From contig DHKA01000091.1 of the NCBI GenBank assembly GCA_002404605.1, forward strand, positions 1 through 11,882: a stretch of DNA of 11,882 nt, read 5' to 3'. The notes under the pieces were generated by a model. The model did no database searches. It saw only the letters and a program-made list of their open reading frames with translations, and had not been told where the DNA came from. Shown here in pieces: positions 5,379 to 11,882 of the stretch (positions are counted from its first letter, which is position 1; each line of letters begins with the position of its first letter). A program made the position numbers and the translations under genes. The stretch comes from Clostridiales bacterium UBA4706 (GTDB lineage Bacteria; Bacillota; Clostridia; Oscillospirales; Oscillospiraceae).

Positions 5379-7598
5379 GTGAGTAAAAATACGAAATTAT
5401 GGACGGCTGGCACGCTTAAAAGCCGCGGCTGGACGGAGGAGCTGATCGCCTCTCTCCTGCCGAAGCCGCAGCGTCTCTACCGGAACGGCCGCCGCGTTCG
5501 CGCCTGGCACACGGATGACATCCGGCGTGCCGAGCAGAGCGAGAGCTTCCGCTCGCTGCGCGCGGCGTCTGCCGAAAGCATGGAAAGCATACCGGATGAT
5601 GCAGCGCTCTCCACGGCGTCGCAGCTTTTGCAGAATGCCTGGGACGCCGCCGCGCTGCCGGAGGGCCGGGAAGCGGCTCTTGCGGCGCGCTACCATGAAG
5701 CGATCCTCCGCCAGATCCCGGCGGTCGGATTTGCCAAGCGGCTGCGGCCGGGACAGAGCATCAGCTATATCGAGCATTTTCTGCATCTGGAAACCGGCAG
5801 CGGCAAAGAGCCGCTCGGCGCGACGCTCCGCAGGTTCGTGACTGCCGCGCCGTGGCTCGGCGCGAACGCAGCTTCTCCGCTCGCCGGGAAGCTCTCCGCG
5901 CGCTATGCCGCGGTGCTGCTTGCGATCAGCGCGCGCAACATTGCTTCTTTTGCTGCCGCGCAGCCGGAGGCGAACATGGAAGGGCTTCTCGAAAAGGGCG
6001 CTTTTCCCGTGCAGGAGCTTCTGCAGCACCCGCTCTCCTATCTCTATTCGGTCTTTTATATCCCGCGCGCGATCCGCTCAAGCCTGAAGCTGCTCGTGGC
6101 GCTCAACCCGAAGGACGAGTACCCGGAGGCGCGCGCCATGCAGCGCCGCTTCATCCTTCACACCGGTGGGACGAACACCGGCAAGACCTACGCCGGGTTT
6201 GAGCGGCTGCGCAAAGCCAAAACGGGCGTATATCTCGCCCCGCTCCGTCTGCTCGCGCTCGAAGCGCAGGAGCGGCTGCTTGATCTCGGCGTTGCGTGCT
6301 CGCTCACGACCGGCGAGGAGGAGGACCGCCGCGAGGGTGACACCCACGTCGCAGCCACGGCGGAAAAGCTCGATCTCTCCGCGCGGTACGACGTGGCGGT
6401 GATCGATGAGTGCCAGATGATCGCCGACCGGGAGCGCGGCTTTGCATGGACGCGCGCGATCCTCGGCGTGCTCGCGCCGGAGGTGCATCTCTGCGCCGCA
6501 CCCGAGGCGCGCGATCTTTTGATCCGCATTATTGAGAGCACCGGCGACACGTGGGAGGAGATCCGGCATCTGCGCAAGACGCCGCTCGTGTGCATGCGCC
6601 GGGAGATCGATTTTGACGACGTGAAGCCCGGCGACGCGCTCATCACGTTCTCAAAGCTCGGCGTGCTCTCGGTCGCGGAGGATCTGCGCGCGCACGGAAA
6701 GGAGCCCGCCATCATCTATGGTGCGCTTCCCTATTCCACACGGCGGCGGCAGATGGAGGGCTTTCTCGAAGGGCGGATGCAGTACGTCGTTTCGACCGAC
6801 GCCATCGGCATGGGGCTGAATCTCCCCATCCGGCGCGTGATCTTTCTCGACACGCGGAAATTTGACGGCGTGGAGCGGCGCGACCTAAAGCCTGCCGAGA
6901 TCCAGCAGATCGCCGGGCGCGCCGGGCGCTACGGCATGTACGACAAGGGCTATGTCGGCGCAACGGAGAATCTGGACTTCATCCGCGAAGGGCTGGAGGC
7001 GGCCGTGCCGCCGCTCGAAACGGCGGTAGCCGGGTTTTCCGAGCTCGTACTGCAGGTAGAGCACGATCTTCTGGAGGTGCTGACCGAGTGGAACAAAATG
7101 CCGACCGTCGCGCCGTATGTGAAGCTCGATGTCAGCCGGTATATCACGCTCATCGGCAAGGTGCGGCAGGAAGGCTTTTCGCTCACGCGCGAGCAGGAGC
7201 TGCGGTGCGCGAACATCCCGTTTGACGAGACGGAAGAGGAACTGCTGGAGCTGTTCTTCTCGTTCCTGCGCTGCTTCAAGGAGGGACAGCCGCTCTCCTG
7301 CCCGGAGCTTCCCAAGGGACACGCGCCGACGCTCCCGCAGCTCGAGCAATACTGCCGGAAGCTCGATCTCTATTTTTCGTTCTCGAAGGCGTTCGGCTGC
7401 CCGGTCGATCGGGACGCGCTCTATGAAAAGCGCGAGGACGCCGCCGAGAGCATCAACCAGATACTGCTCTACAATCTCAAAAACAACATCCGCTTCTGCG
7501 CGCGCTGCGGCGCGGCGCTCCCGCTCCATCAGAGCGGACGGCTCTGCCAGAGCTGCTACCGGAAGATCAGCGCTCTCCGCCGCCCGACGCGGTGGTAA
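5379..7598 (+). CDS. Suv3-like DExH-box RNA helicase with C-terminal zinc-finger-like motif
   Basis: The protein (739 residues) resembles Suv3, the ATP-dependent RNA helicase of the mitochondrial degradosome. The match begins with NPKDEYPEARAMQRR before motif I and continues through motif I GGTNTGKT (263-270), Ia LAPLRLLALE, TTGEEED, motif II DECQ (343-346, Suv3 has DEIQ), GFAWTRAILG, motif III-like LCAAPEA, IIYGALP, motif V STDAIGMGLNLP and motif VI QIAGRAGR (510-517). The part after residue 550 corresponds loosely to the Suv3 C-terminal helical region. Two additions stand out: an N-terminal segment (about 8-52; LKSRGWTEELIASLLP, then GRRVRAWHTDDI) that looks like an excisionase-type HTH, and a C-terminal CxxC-12-CxxC pair (C707, C710, C723, C726) likely to bind zinc. 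The start is GTG. It is cytoplasmic and monocistronic, with its own promoter and terminator. A role in RNA unwinding or decay is inferred; DNA as substrate cannot be excluded. Confidence 0.85.
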   Translation: MSKNTKLWTAGTLKSRGWTEELIASLLPKPQRLYRNGRRVRAWHTDDIRRAEQSESFRSLRAASAESMESIPDDAALSTASQLLQNAWDAAALPEGREAALAARYHEAILRQIPAVGFAKRLRPGQSISYIEHFLHLETGSGKEPLGATLRRFVTAAPWLGANAASPLAGKLSARYAAVLLAISARNIASFAAAQPEANMEGLLEKGAFPVQELLQHPLSYLYSVFYIPRAIRSSLKLLVALNPKDEYPEARAMQRRFILHTGGTNTGKTYAGFERLRKAKTGVYLAPLRLLALEAQERLLDLGVACSLTTGEEEDRREGDTHVAATAEKLDLSARYDVAVIDECQMIADRERGFAWTRAILGVLAPEVHLCAAPEARDLLIRIIESTGDTWEEIRHLRKTPLVCMRREIDFDDVKPGDALITFSKLGVLSVAEDLRAHGKEPAIIYGALPYSTRRRQMEGFLEGRMQYVVSTDAIGMGLNLPIRRVIFLDTRKFDGVERRDLKPAEIQQIAGRAGRYGMYDKGYVGATENLDFIREGLEAAVPPLETAVAGFSELVLQVEHDLLEVLTEWNKMPTVAPYVKLDVSRYITLIGKVRQEGFSLTREQELRCANIPFDETEEELLELFFSFLRCFKEGQPLSCPELPKGHAPTLPQLEQYCRKLDLYFSFSKAFGCPVDRDALYEKREDAAESINQILLYNLKNNIRFCARCGAALPLHQSGRLCQSCYRKISALRRPTRW

Positions 7599-7607
7599 GA
7601 AAAAACG

Positions 7608-7639
7608 GACCGCGCCTCCCGAAATCGGAAGGCGCGGTC
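7608..7639. terminator. Bidirectional intrinsic terminator between helicase and aminotransferase genes
   Basis: The arms GACCGCGCCT (7608-7617) and AGGCGCGGTC (7630-7639) pair perfectly. The hairpin continues inward with one C-A mismatch and a 3-base CCG/CGG pairing around an AAAT loop. Read leftward it is followed by CGTTTTTT, a strong terminator for the aromatic operon. Read rightward it is followed by AATATTTATT, a weaker one for the helicase gene. Confidence 0.88.
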
Positions 7640-7644
7640 AATAT

Positions 7645-8841
7645 TTATTGGGCTTTCAGACCGTATTCCGCGGCGAGGGCGGCGAAGGCGGGCAGAGAGC
7701 GGCGCAGCCGCTCTTCCGGCACACAATAGGCAAGGCGGGCATAGCCCGGACAGGCGAAGTCGTCGCCCGGCACGAGCAGGAGATCGTGCGCCATCGCTTT
7801 TTTGCAGAAGGCGCGCGCGTCACTCTCCGGCGATTTTACGAAGAGATAGAACGCCCCCTGCGGCTTCGCGCAGGAAAAGCCGAGCGCAGTGAGACCTTCG
7901 CAGATGAGATCGCGGTTTTTCTTGTACTCGCGCAGCTCTCCCGTCTGGCCGAGGCACGCGGCGCACACGCGCTGGAAAAGCACCGGCGCACAGACATACC
8001 CCAGCATCCGGCCCGCGCCGGAAACGGCGGCGCGCAGCGCGGCGCGGTCTTTGCTCTCCGGCGGCACGGCGAGATAGCCAACGCGCTCGCCGGGCAGCGA
8101 GAGCGATTTGCTGAATGAATAGCAGTAGATCGTGTCGGGATAGAAACTGGGGATGTACGGCACGGCGTCGCCGTCGTAGACAAGATCACGGTACGGCTCG
8201 TCCGCGAGGATGTAGATCGGGTGGCCATACTCCGCCGAGCGCGCCGTGAGCAGAGCGGCGATCTTTCGTATGCTCTCCTCCCCCAGCACGACGCCGGAGG
8301 GATTGTTCGGAGAGTTTAAGATCACGAGCCACGTTTTTCCGTTCACCGCCGCGGCGAAGGCCTCATAGTCGAGCTGGAACGTCTCCGGCTCGGAGGGCAC
8401 CTCGCGCATGACGCCGCCGGCGGCCTCGGTATAGGTGCGGTATTCGGAAAAGTACGGCGTGAGCGTGATGCACTCGTCGCCCGGCGAGAGCAGCGCGCGG
8501 CAGCCAATGGCAAGGCCCGCGGACGCGCCGCTCGTCATGTAAATATCCTCCGGCGCATACGCCATGGAGAACGCGTCGTTCAGATACTCCGCCACAGCCT
8601 TGCGCACCTCCGGCAGACCCTGATCGGGGCTGTAGGCGTGCAGCTGCGTGGGGGACATTTCCTTCATAAGGCGCTGCGCCGTCTCCTGCACCGCCGCGGG
8701 CGGCGCGATGCTCGGCGAGCCGATGCTGAAATCGTAAACATTTTCCGCGCCGACCTCTTCGGCACGGCGCACGGCGTAATCGGCGATCTCCCGGATGGGG
8801 TTGCCGGACGCGCCGAGCGCGTATACTTCGGATGGGATCAT
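7645..8841 (-). CDS. PLP-dependent class I/II aminotransferase, probably aromatic
   Basis: This 398-residue fold-type I aminotransferase binds pyridoxal phosphate through Lys245 in SFSKSLSLPGERVG. Other family marks are YSPDQGLPEVRKAVAEYL, TSGASAGL (cofactor phosphate loop), NSPNNPSG (Asn180), ADEPYRDL (Asp214 and Tyr217, to the pyridine ring) and an Arg in GYARLAYC (369) for the substrate carboxylate. The length is normal. The ATG overlaps the aroQ stop by 4 bases, so it is the last gene of the aromatic operon. Given prephenate dehydratase in the same operon, the simplest role is transamination of phenylpyruvate, and perhaps hydroxyphenylpyruvate, with glutamate. That is inferred from context: sequence alone fits aspartate or broad-range aminotransferases of the same subgroup. 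Its ribosome binding site (CGGGGGA) is poor, so coupling to aroQ translation probably matters. Confidence 0.88.
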   Translation of the reverse strand: MIPSEVYALGASGNPIREIADYAVRRAEEVGAENVYDFSIGSPSIAPPAAVQETAQRLMKEMSPTQLHAYSPDQGLPEVRKAVAEYLNDAFSMAYAPEDIYMTSGASAGLAIGCRALLSPGDECITLTPYFSEYRTYTEAAGGVMREVPSEPETFQLDYEAFAAAVNGKTWLVILNSPNNPSGVVLGEESIRKIAALLTARSAEYGHPIYILADEPYRDLVYDGDAVPYIPSFYPDTIYCYSFSKSLSLPGERVGYLAVPPESKDRAALRAAVSGAGRMLGYVCAPVLFQRVCAACLGQTGELREYKKNRDLICEGLTALGFSCAKPQGAFYLFVKSPESDARAFCKKAMAHDLLLVPGDDFACPGYARLAYCVPEERLRRSLPAFAALAAEYGLKAQ

Positions 8842-9275
8842 GTGGTTTTCCCCCGGTTCACAAGATATTCGACCGCTCTCCGGTAGCCCTCAAAGCCCAG
8901 CCCGGCGAACGTCTTTTCGCACGCCATGCCCGCGTAGGACATATGCCGGAAGCTCTCGCGCTCCTGAATATCGGTGAGGTGCACCTCCACCGCCGGAAGC
9001 GCCACGGCCTTGAGCGCGTCGAGAATGGCGACGCTCGTGTGCGTGTATGCCGCGGGGTTGATGACGATGCCGTCCATCCGTCCGAGAGCGGACTGGATGG
9101 CATCGACGATCGCGCCCTCGTGGTTGGACTGGAAGAGCTCGCACTCCGCGCCGAGCTCCCGGCAGGACTCGCGGATATATGCCTCGAGCGCGGCGAAGTC
9201 GCGCTTCCCGTAAAGCTCCGGCTCGCGCACGCCGAGAAGGTTCAGATTGGGGCCGTTGATGACGAGGATCTTCAT
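8838..9275 (-). CDS. aroQ: Type II 3-dehydroquinate dehydratase
   Basis: The enzyme (145 residues) removes water from 3-dehydroquinate to give 3-dehydroshikimate, the third step of the shikimate pathway. It has the type II signature GPNLNLLGVREPELYG, with the catalytic loop Arg17 and Tyr22, then SNHEGAIVDAI, INPAAYTHTS (Asn73) and VHLTDIQERESFRHMS (His99, Arg110). The length is typical of the small dodecameric enzymes. Where many relatives have IHARE, this one has IQERE; the catalytic His and Arg are kept. The start MKILVINGPN is the usual one, with AAGGTGA just upstream. The ATG overlaps the stop of the AroE-AroK gene by 4 bases, and its own stop overlaps the aminotransferase start by 4 bases, so three genes are translated in close coupling. 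It acts immediately before the AroE domain encoded upstream. Confidence 0.95.
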   Translation of the reverse strand: MKILVINGPNLNLLGVREPELYGKRDFAALEAYIRESCRELGAECELFQSNHEGAIVDAIQSALGRMDGIVINPAAYTHTSVAILDALKAVALPAVEVHLTDIQERESFRHMSYAGMACEKTFAGLGFEGYRRAVEYLVNRGKTT

Positions 9276-10495
9276 AAGATCACCTTGCGGATGTCCTCCA
9301 CGGTGTCCTCGAGCGCGCGGTTGTTGTCGATGATATAGTCTGCGAAGCGGAGATAGCGCTTCTCGCGCATTTCGTACATGGCGTTGAGATTCCCCGCGCG
9401 GGAGAGCGGGCGTCCGTCGCGCTCGAGCTTGTCAAGATCGCGGCGCAGCCAGAAAATGACGCCGTTCTGGTGCAGAGGCGCGTAGTTCTCCTCGTGGAGC
9501 ACCGCGCCGCCGCCGGTGGCGACGATCGCGCCGAAGGCGCTCCCGAGCTCGCGCACGGCCTCGCTCTCGTGTGTGCGGAACGCGGATTCGCCCTGCATCG
9601 TGATGATCTGCTCAGGCGTATAGCCGGTGTGTTCTTCGATATAGGCATCCGTATCGAGCACATCGCGGCCAAGCGCTTTGCCGAGCGCCTCCGCCACGGC
9701 GGATTTGCCGCAGCCGGGCATGCCGATGAGGACGATGTTCATCGTCTTGCTCTTCACAAGGTCGATGGCGTGCTCGAGCGCGCCGTCCGCCGCCTTTTTG
9801 CCGGTGAAGATCTCGCTCGCGCGGATAGCCTGCGCCGCGAGCATCACCATGCCGTTCGCATAGGGGATGCCGAGTTTTTCCGCCTGGAGCAGGAGCTCCG
9901 TGCGCACGGGATTATAGATGAGATCAACGACGGCGCGGCAGTGCGGGAAGCGCAGCAGATCGATGACCGCCTCGCCGTTGTGCGGGTACATGCCGACCGG
10001 CGTGGTGTTCACGATGAGCTCGGCGTCCGTGTGGCGGGAGAGATTGGCGTAATTGTCCTTCCCCTCGCGGGAAACGACAACGATCTCGCGCGCCTGCTGC
10101 TTTTCGAGCGCGTACACCACCGCGGCGGACGCGCCGCCGCTGCCGAGCACGAGCACCTTCTTTGCGCGCGGCGAGAACACCGCGCGGCGCAGCAACTCTT
10201 CAAAGCCGTAGACATCCGTGTTGTCGCCGTAGAGCTTGCCGTCGGCGCGGCGGACCACGGTGTTTACGCTGCCGATGGCGCGCGCCGTTTCGGAAAGCTC
10301 GTCGCAGAGCGCCGCGGCGCGCTTTTTGTAGGGGATCGTGACGTTCAGCGCGTCAAAATCGCCCTTCCGGAGGAAGGTCTCCACATTCTCCGGCTCGACC
10401 TCATAGAGCTTATACTCATAGTCGCCGAGCATGGAGTGGATGGCCGGGGAATAGCTGTGGCTGAGCTTTTGTCCGAGAAGTCCGCAATGCATCAT
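9272..10495 (-). CDS. aroE-aroK: Fused shikimate dehydrogenase-shikimate kinase (AroE-AroK)
   Basis: One uninterrupted frame encodes 407 residues and two enzymes of consecutive steps. Residues 1-250 are AroE: the shikimate-binding LSHSYSP, NVTIPYKK with catalytic Lys57, GDNTD with Asp94, the Rossmann loop GSGGASAAV, VNTTPVGM and NGMVMLAAQA. Residues 252-407 are AroK: Walker A GMPGCGKS (258-265), DTD (281-283), FRTHE with Arg307, GGG (328-330), GRPLS and YLRFADYI. The product should turn 3-dehydroshikimate into shikimate 3-phosphate, using NADPH and ATP. The linker is very short (about KSKT), and AroK begins at Met252 as a free enzyme would, so the fusion probably arose by loss of a stop between adjacent genes. 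No good ribosome binding site precedes that internal ATG (9742). The gene starts one base after pheA ends, with TGAGGT upstream; two adjacent ATGs (10495 and 10492) are both possible starts. Confidence 0.93.
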   Translation of the reverse strand: MMHCGLLGQKLSHSYSPAIHSMLGDYEYKLYEVEPENVETFLRKGDFDALNVTIPYKKRAAALCDELSETARAIGSVNTVVRRADGKLYGDNTDVYGFEELLRRAVFSPRAKKVLVLGSGGASAAVVYALEKQQAREIVVVSREGKDNYANLSRHTDAELIVNTTPVGMYPHNGEAVIDLLRFPHCRAVVDLIYNPVRTELLLQAEKLGIPYANGMVMLAAQAIRASEIFTGKKAADGALEHAIDLVKSKTMNIVLIGMPGCGKSAVAEALGKALGRDVLDTDAYIEEHTGYTPEQIITMQGESAFRTHESEAVRELGSAFGAIVATGGGAVLHEENYAPLHQNGVIFWLRRDLDKLERDGRPLSRAGNLNAMYEMREKRYLRFADYIIDNNRALEDTVEDIRKVIL

Positions 10496-10496
10496 G

Positions 10497-11639
10497 TCAA
10501 ATTACCTCACTATAGCTTCCAAGATAGGTGTATTCCTCGCTGATGTCCCCCAGCTCGCTCATAAGCTGGAGGAACGCGGGGTCGTACACCGGGTTTTCCA
10601 GATCAAAATAGAACATGAACTCAAAGTTGCGCTCCGGGAGGGGGCGGCTTTCGAGCTTGTTCAAGTTGATGCCGAGCGCATAGAAGCGCGAGAGCACTTT
10701 ATAAAGCGAGCCGGGCTCGTGGCGCAGCGTCATCATAAGGCTCGTCCGGTTCGCGCCGGGATAGATCTCCAGATCGCGCGCGATGCAGATGAAGCGCGTG
10801 TAGTTGTTCGCCGTATCCTGCACGGAGGGTGCAAGGCAGTCAAGCCCGTACAGCCGCTCGCACGCGCGCGTGGAGAGCGCCGCAACGTCGTCCCGTCCGG
10901 ACTCCGCAACGAGCTTCGCCGCGAGCGCCGTATTCTCGCACGGGATGACCTTCACGCCCGGAAGCGACGAGAGAAACTTCGCGCACTGGCTGAGCGCCTG
11001 CTCGTGCGAATAGATCTCGCGGATGCCGGAGAGCTTCGCGCCAGGCCGCGCGAGCAGGTTATGGTCGATCTTCACGCGCACCGAGCGGACAATGTGGAAA
11101 TGGTGGCGCATCATAAGATCATACACGGCGTTCACCGAACCCGCAGTGCTGTTTTCGATGGGCAGCACACCGTAGCGGCAGAGACCCTTTTCGATGGCGT
11201 TGAACACCGCGTCGAAGGTGGAAAAATAAAGCTCGTTCGGCAGACGGAACAGCCGCTCGCACGCGAGCTGGGAGTTGGACCCCTCCACGCCCTGACAAGC
11301 AACGGCGGCTTTCTCCGGAAAGAGCGGCGGCGTCTGCTCGATCGCTGTCTGAATGCTCTCCGCGAGCGGGCTCTGCCTGTGCAGGAGGCGATTCTGACGG
11401 CTGCGGCTCAGCTCAAAGAGCAGCGCGTAGAGCGACACGGCGTAGCTTTGCAGCTCCTTGGGCGCTTTTTCGCTCACGGCGTAGAGCTTTTCCCGCTCCC
11501 GCCGCTCATCGAGCACCGGAAGGCCGTGTTCGGCCTTATACCGGGCAATGTCCCCGGCGATGTCCATACGCTCGGCAAAGCATCGCAGCAGCTCGTCGTC
11601 CACCGCGTCGATCCTGCCTCGCAGTTCATCCATGTTCAT
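10497..11639 (-). CDS. pheA: Bifunctional chorismate mutase/prephenate dehydratase (P-protein)
   Basis: The protein, 380 residues from the chosen start, converts chorismate to prephenate and then to phenylpyruvate. Domains: an AroQ-class chorismate mutase (about 3-85; [33 protein letters not shown]); a prephenate dehydratase domain (about 112-290; [40 protein letters not shown] and the catalytic NYTRF); and a C-terminal ACT domain (about 299-370; [11 protein letters not shown], then LESRP), the usual phenylalanine-feedback site. I start at the ATG complementary to 11637-11639 because AGAGGGAG (11646-11653) sits 6 bases upstream and this ATG overlaps the aroC stop by exactly 4 bases. A TTG at 11663 would add eight residues and place that ribosome binding site inside the gene. 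Feedback inhibition by phenylalanine is expected from the ACT motifs, not shown here. Confidence 0.94.
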   Translation of the reverse strand: MNMDELRGRIDAVDDELLRCFAERMDIAGDIARYKAEHGLPVLDERREREKLYAVSEKAPKELQSYAVSLYALLFELSRSRQNRLLHRQSPLAESIQTAIEQTPPLFPEKAAVACQGVEGSNSQLACERLFRLPNELYFSTFDAVFNAIEKGLCRYGVLPIENSTAGSVNAVYDLMMRHHFHIVRSVRVKIDHNLLARPGAKLSGIREIYSHEQALSQCAKFLSSLPGVKVIPCENTALAAKLVAESGRDDVAALSTRACERLYGLDCLAPSVQDTANNYTRFICIARDLEIYPGANRTSLMMTLRHEPGSLYKVLSRFYALGINLNKLESRPLPERNFEFMFYFDLENPVYDPAFLQLMSELGDISEEYTYLGSYSEVI

Positions 11640-11882
11640 GGCTTTCTCCCTCTTTCCGAACAAAGAATATCATATAGTACGACCGCGGCCGCCGCTTCCA
11701 CGCAGGGAACGGCGCGCGGTACGATGCAGGGGTCATGCCGTCCGGCGATCTCGATCGTCGTTTCACGCATCGCGGCGAGGTCTACGGTGCGCTGCCGCCG
11801 TGCAATGGACGGCGTAGGCTTAAAGGCCGCGCGGAACACGAGCGGCGCGCCCGTCGTGATGCCGCCGAGAATGCCGCCGCAG
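11636..11882 (-). CDS. aroC: Chorismate synthase, C-terminal part
   Basis: The gene runs off the right edge; 81 C-terminal residues are visible. They hold the conserved [20 protein letters not shown], then PTPSI, and the [17 protein letters not shown] signature near the C-terminus, all typical of chorismate synthase. The enzyme converts EPSP to chorismate and needs reduced FMN. Chorismate is the substrate of the mutase encoded next, whose ATG overlaps this stop by 4 bases. Because upstream DNA is missing, the operon promoter and any leader control are outside the window. The frame starts at the edge with a partial codon. Confidence 0.93.
   Translation of the reverse strand, partial: CGGILGGITTGAPLVFRAAFKPTPSIARRQRTVDLAAMRETTIEIAGRHDPCIVPRAVPCVEAAAAVVLYDILCSERGRKP
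11646..11653 (-). promoter_or_regulatory. Ribosome binding site for pheA inside the aroC 3' end
   Basis: AGAGGGAG on the minus strand lies 6 bases before the ATG at 11639 and within the last codons of aroC. It supports that ATG over the TTG 24 bases further upstream. Confidence 0.75.

Noticed and set aside
9272..9742. Separate shikimate kinase gene starting at the internal ATG
   Set aside because: No stop separates it from the AroE domain and no convincing ribosome binding site precedes it; kept as part of the fusion.
9470..10543. A 357-codon plus-strand open frame opposite the AroE-AroK gene
   Set aside because: Compositionally biased shadow of a gene with complete catalytic motifs on the other strand.
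11640..11663. TTG start of pheA eight codons upstream
   Set aside because: The ribosome binding site lies within those codons, and the ATG at 11639 gives the same 4-base overlap seen at other junctions of the operon.
1..11882. CRISPR arrays, tRNA or rRNA genes, insertion sequences, phage genes
   Set aside because: I saw no repeated spacers, no cloverleaf-like or rRNA sequence and no transposase or integrase motifs on either strand.

Overview
The window looks like chromosomal DNA from a GC-rich anaerobic Firmicute, most likely a gut-type clostridium of the Oscillospirales. This is inferred from four things: strong AGGAGG-like ribosome binding sites, dense 4-base gene overlaps, a multimeric NAD(P)-linked [FeFe]-hydrogenase, and clostridial-style aro gene order. 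I see no phage, insertion sequence, tRNA, rRNA or CRISPR array. Nearly all of the sequence is coding, on alternating strands, in four transcription units.

Unit 1 (1-2296, +) holds the 3' end of an HndC/NuoF-like flavin and iron-sulfur subunit, followed by a complete HndD-like [FeFe]-hydrogenase. Together with a NuoE/HndA-like subunit, probably upstream, they would exchange electrons between NAD(P)H, ferredoxin and H2. A strong bidirectional hairpin terminator (2305-2350) separates this unit from unit 2.

Unit 2 (5241 down to 2377, -) is a four-gene operon in which every junction is a 4-base overlap: ABC ATPase, six-helix ABC-2-type permease, YtrA-type GntR regulator (GTG start), then cytoplasmic type I L-asparaginase. 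Its promoter has perfect consensus -35 and -10 boxes. A perfect 9-base inverted repeat overlaps the -10 and is the likely operator for the GntR protein.

Unit 3 (5379-7598, +) is a single gene for a Suv3-like DExH RNA helicase with an N-terminal HTH-like segment and a C-terminal four-cysteine zinc-finger-like segment. It is divergent from unit 2. The two promoters sit back to back, with their -35 boxes 9 bases apart. A second bidirectional hairpin (7608-7639) ends it.

Unit 4 (11882 down to 7645, -) is the distal part of an aromatic amino acid operon: chorismate synthase (partial), chorismate mutase/prephenate dehydratase, a shikimate dehydrogenase-shikimate kinase fusion, type II dehydroquinate dehydratase and a class I/II aminotransferase. 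It covers dehydroquinate to shikimate 3-phosphate, the chorismate step, and prephenate to phenylpyruvate. The aminotransferase could make phenylalanine. EPSP synthase, DAHP synthase and dehydroquinate synthase are not in the window.

The most interesting points are the Suv3-like helicase in a bacterium, the predicted autoregulatory operator of the ABC/GntR/asparaginase operon, and the AroE-AroK fusion. I found no clear evidence for a wholly new defence or mobile system.
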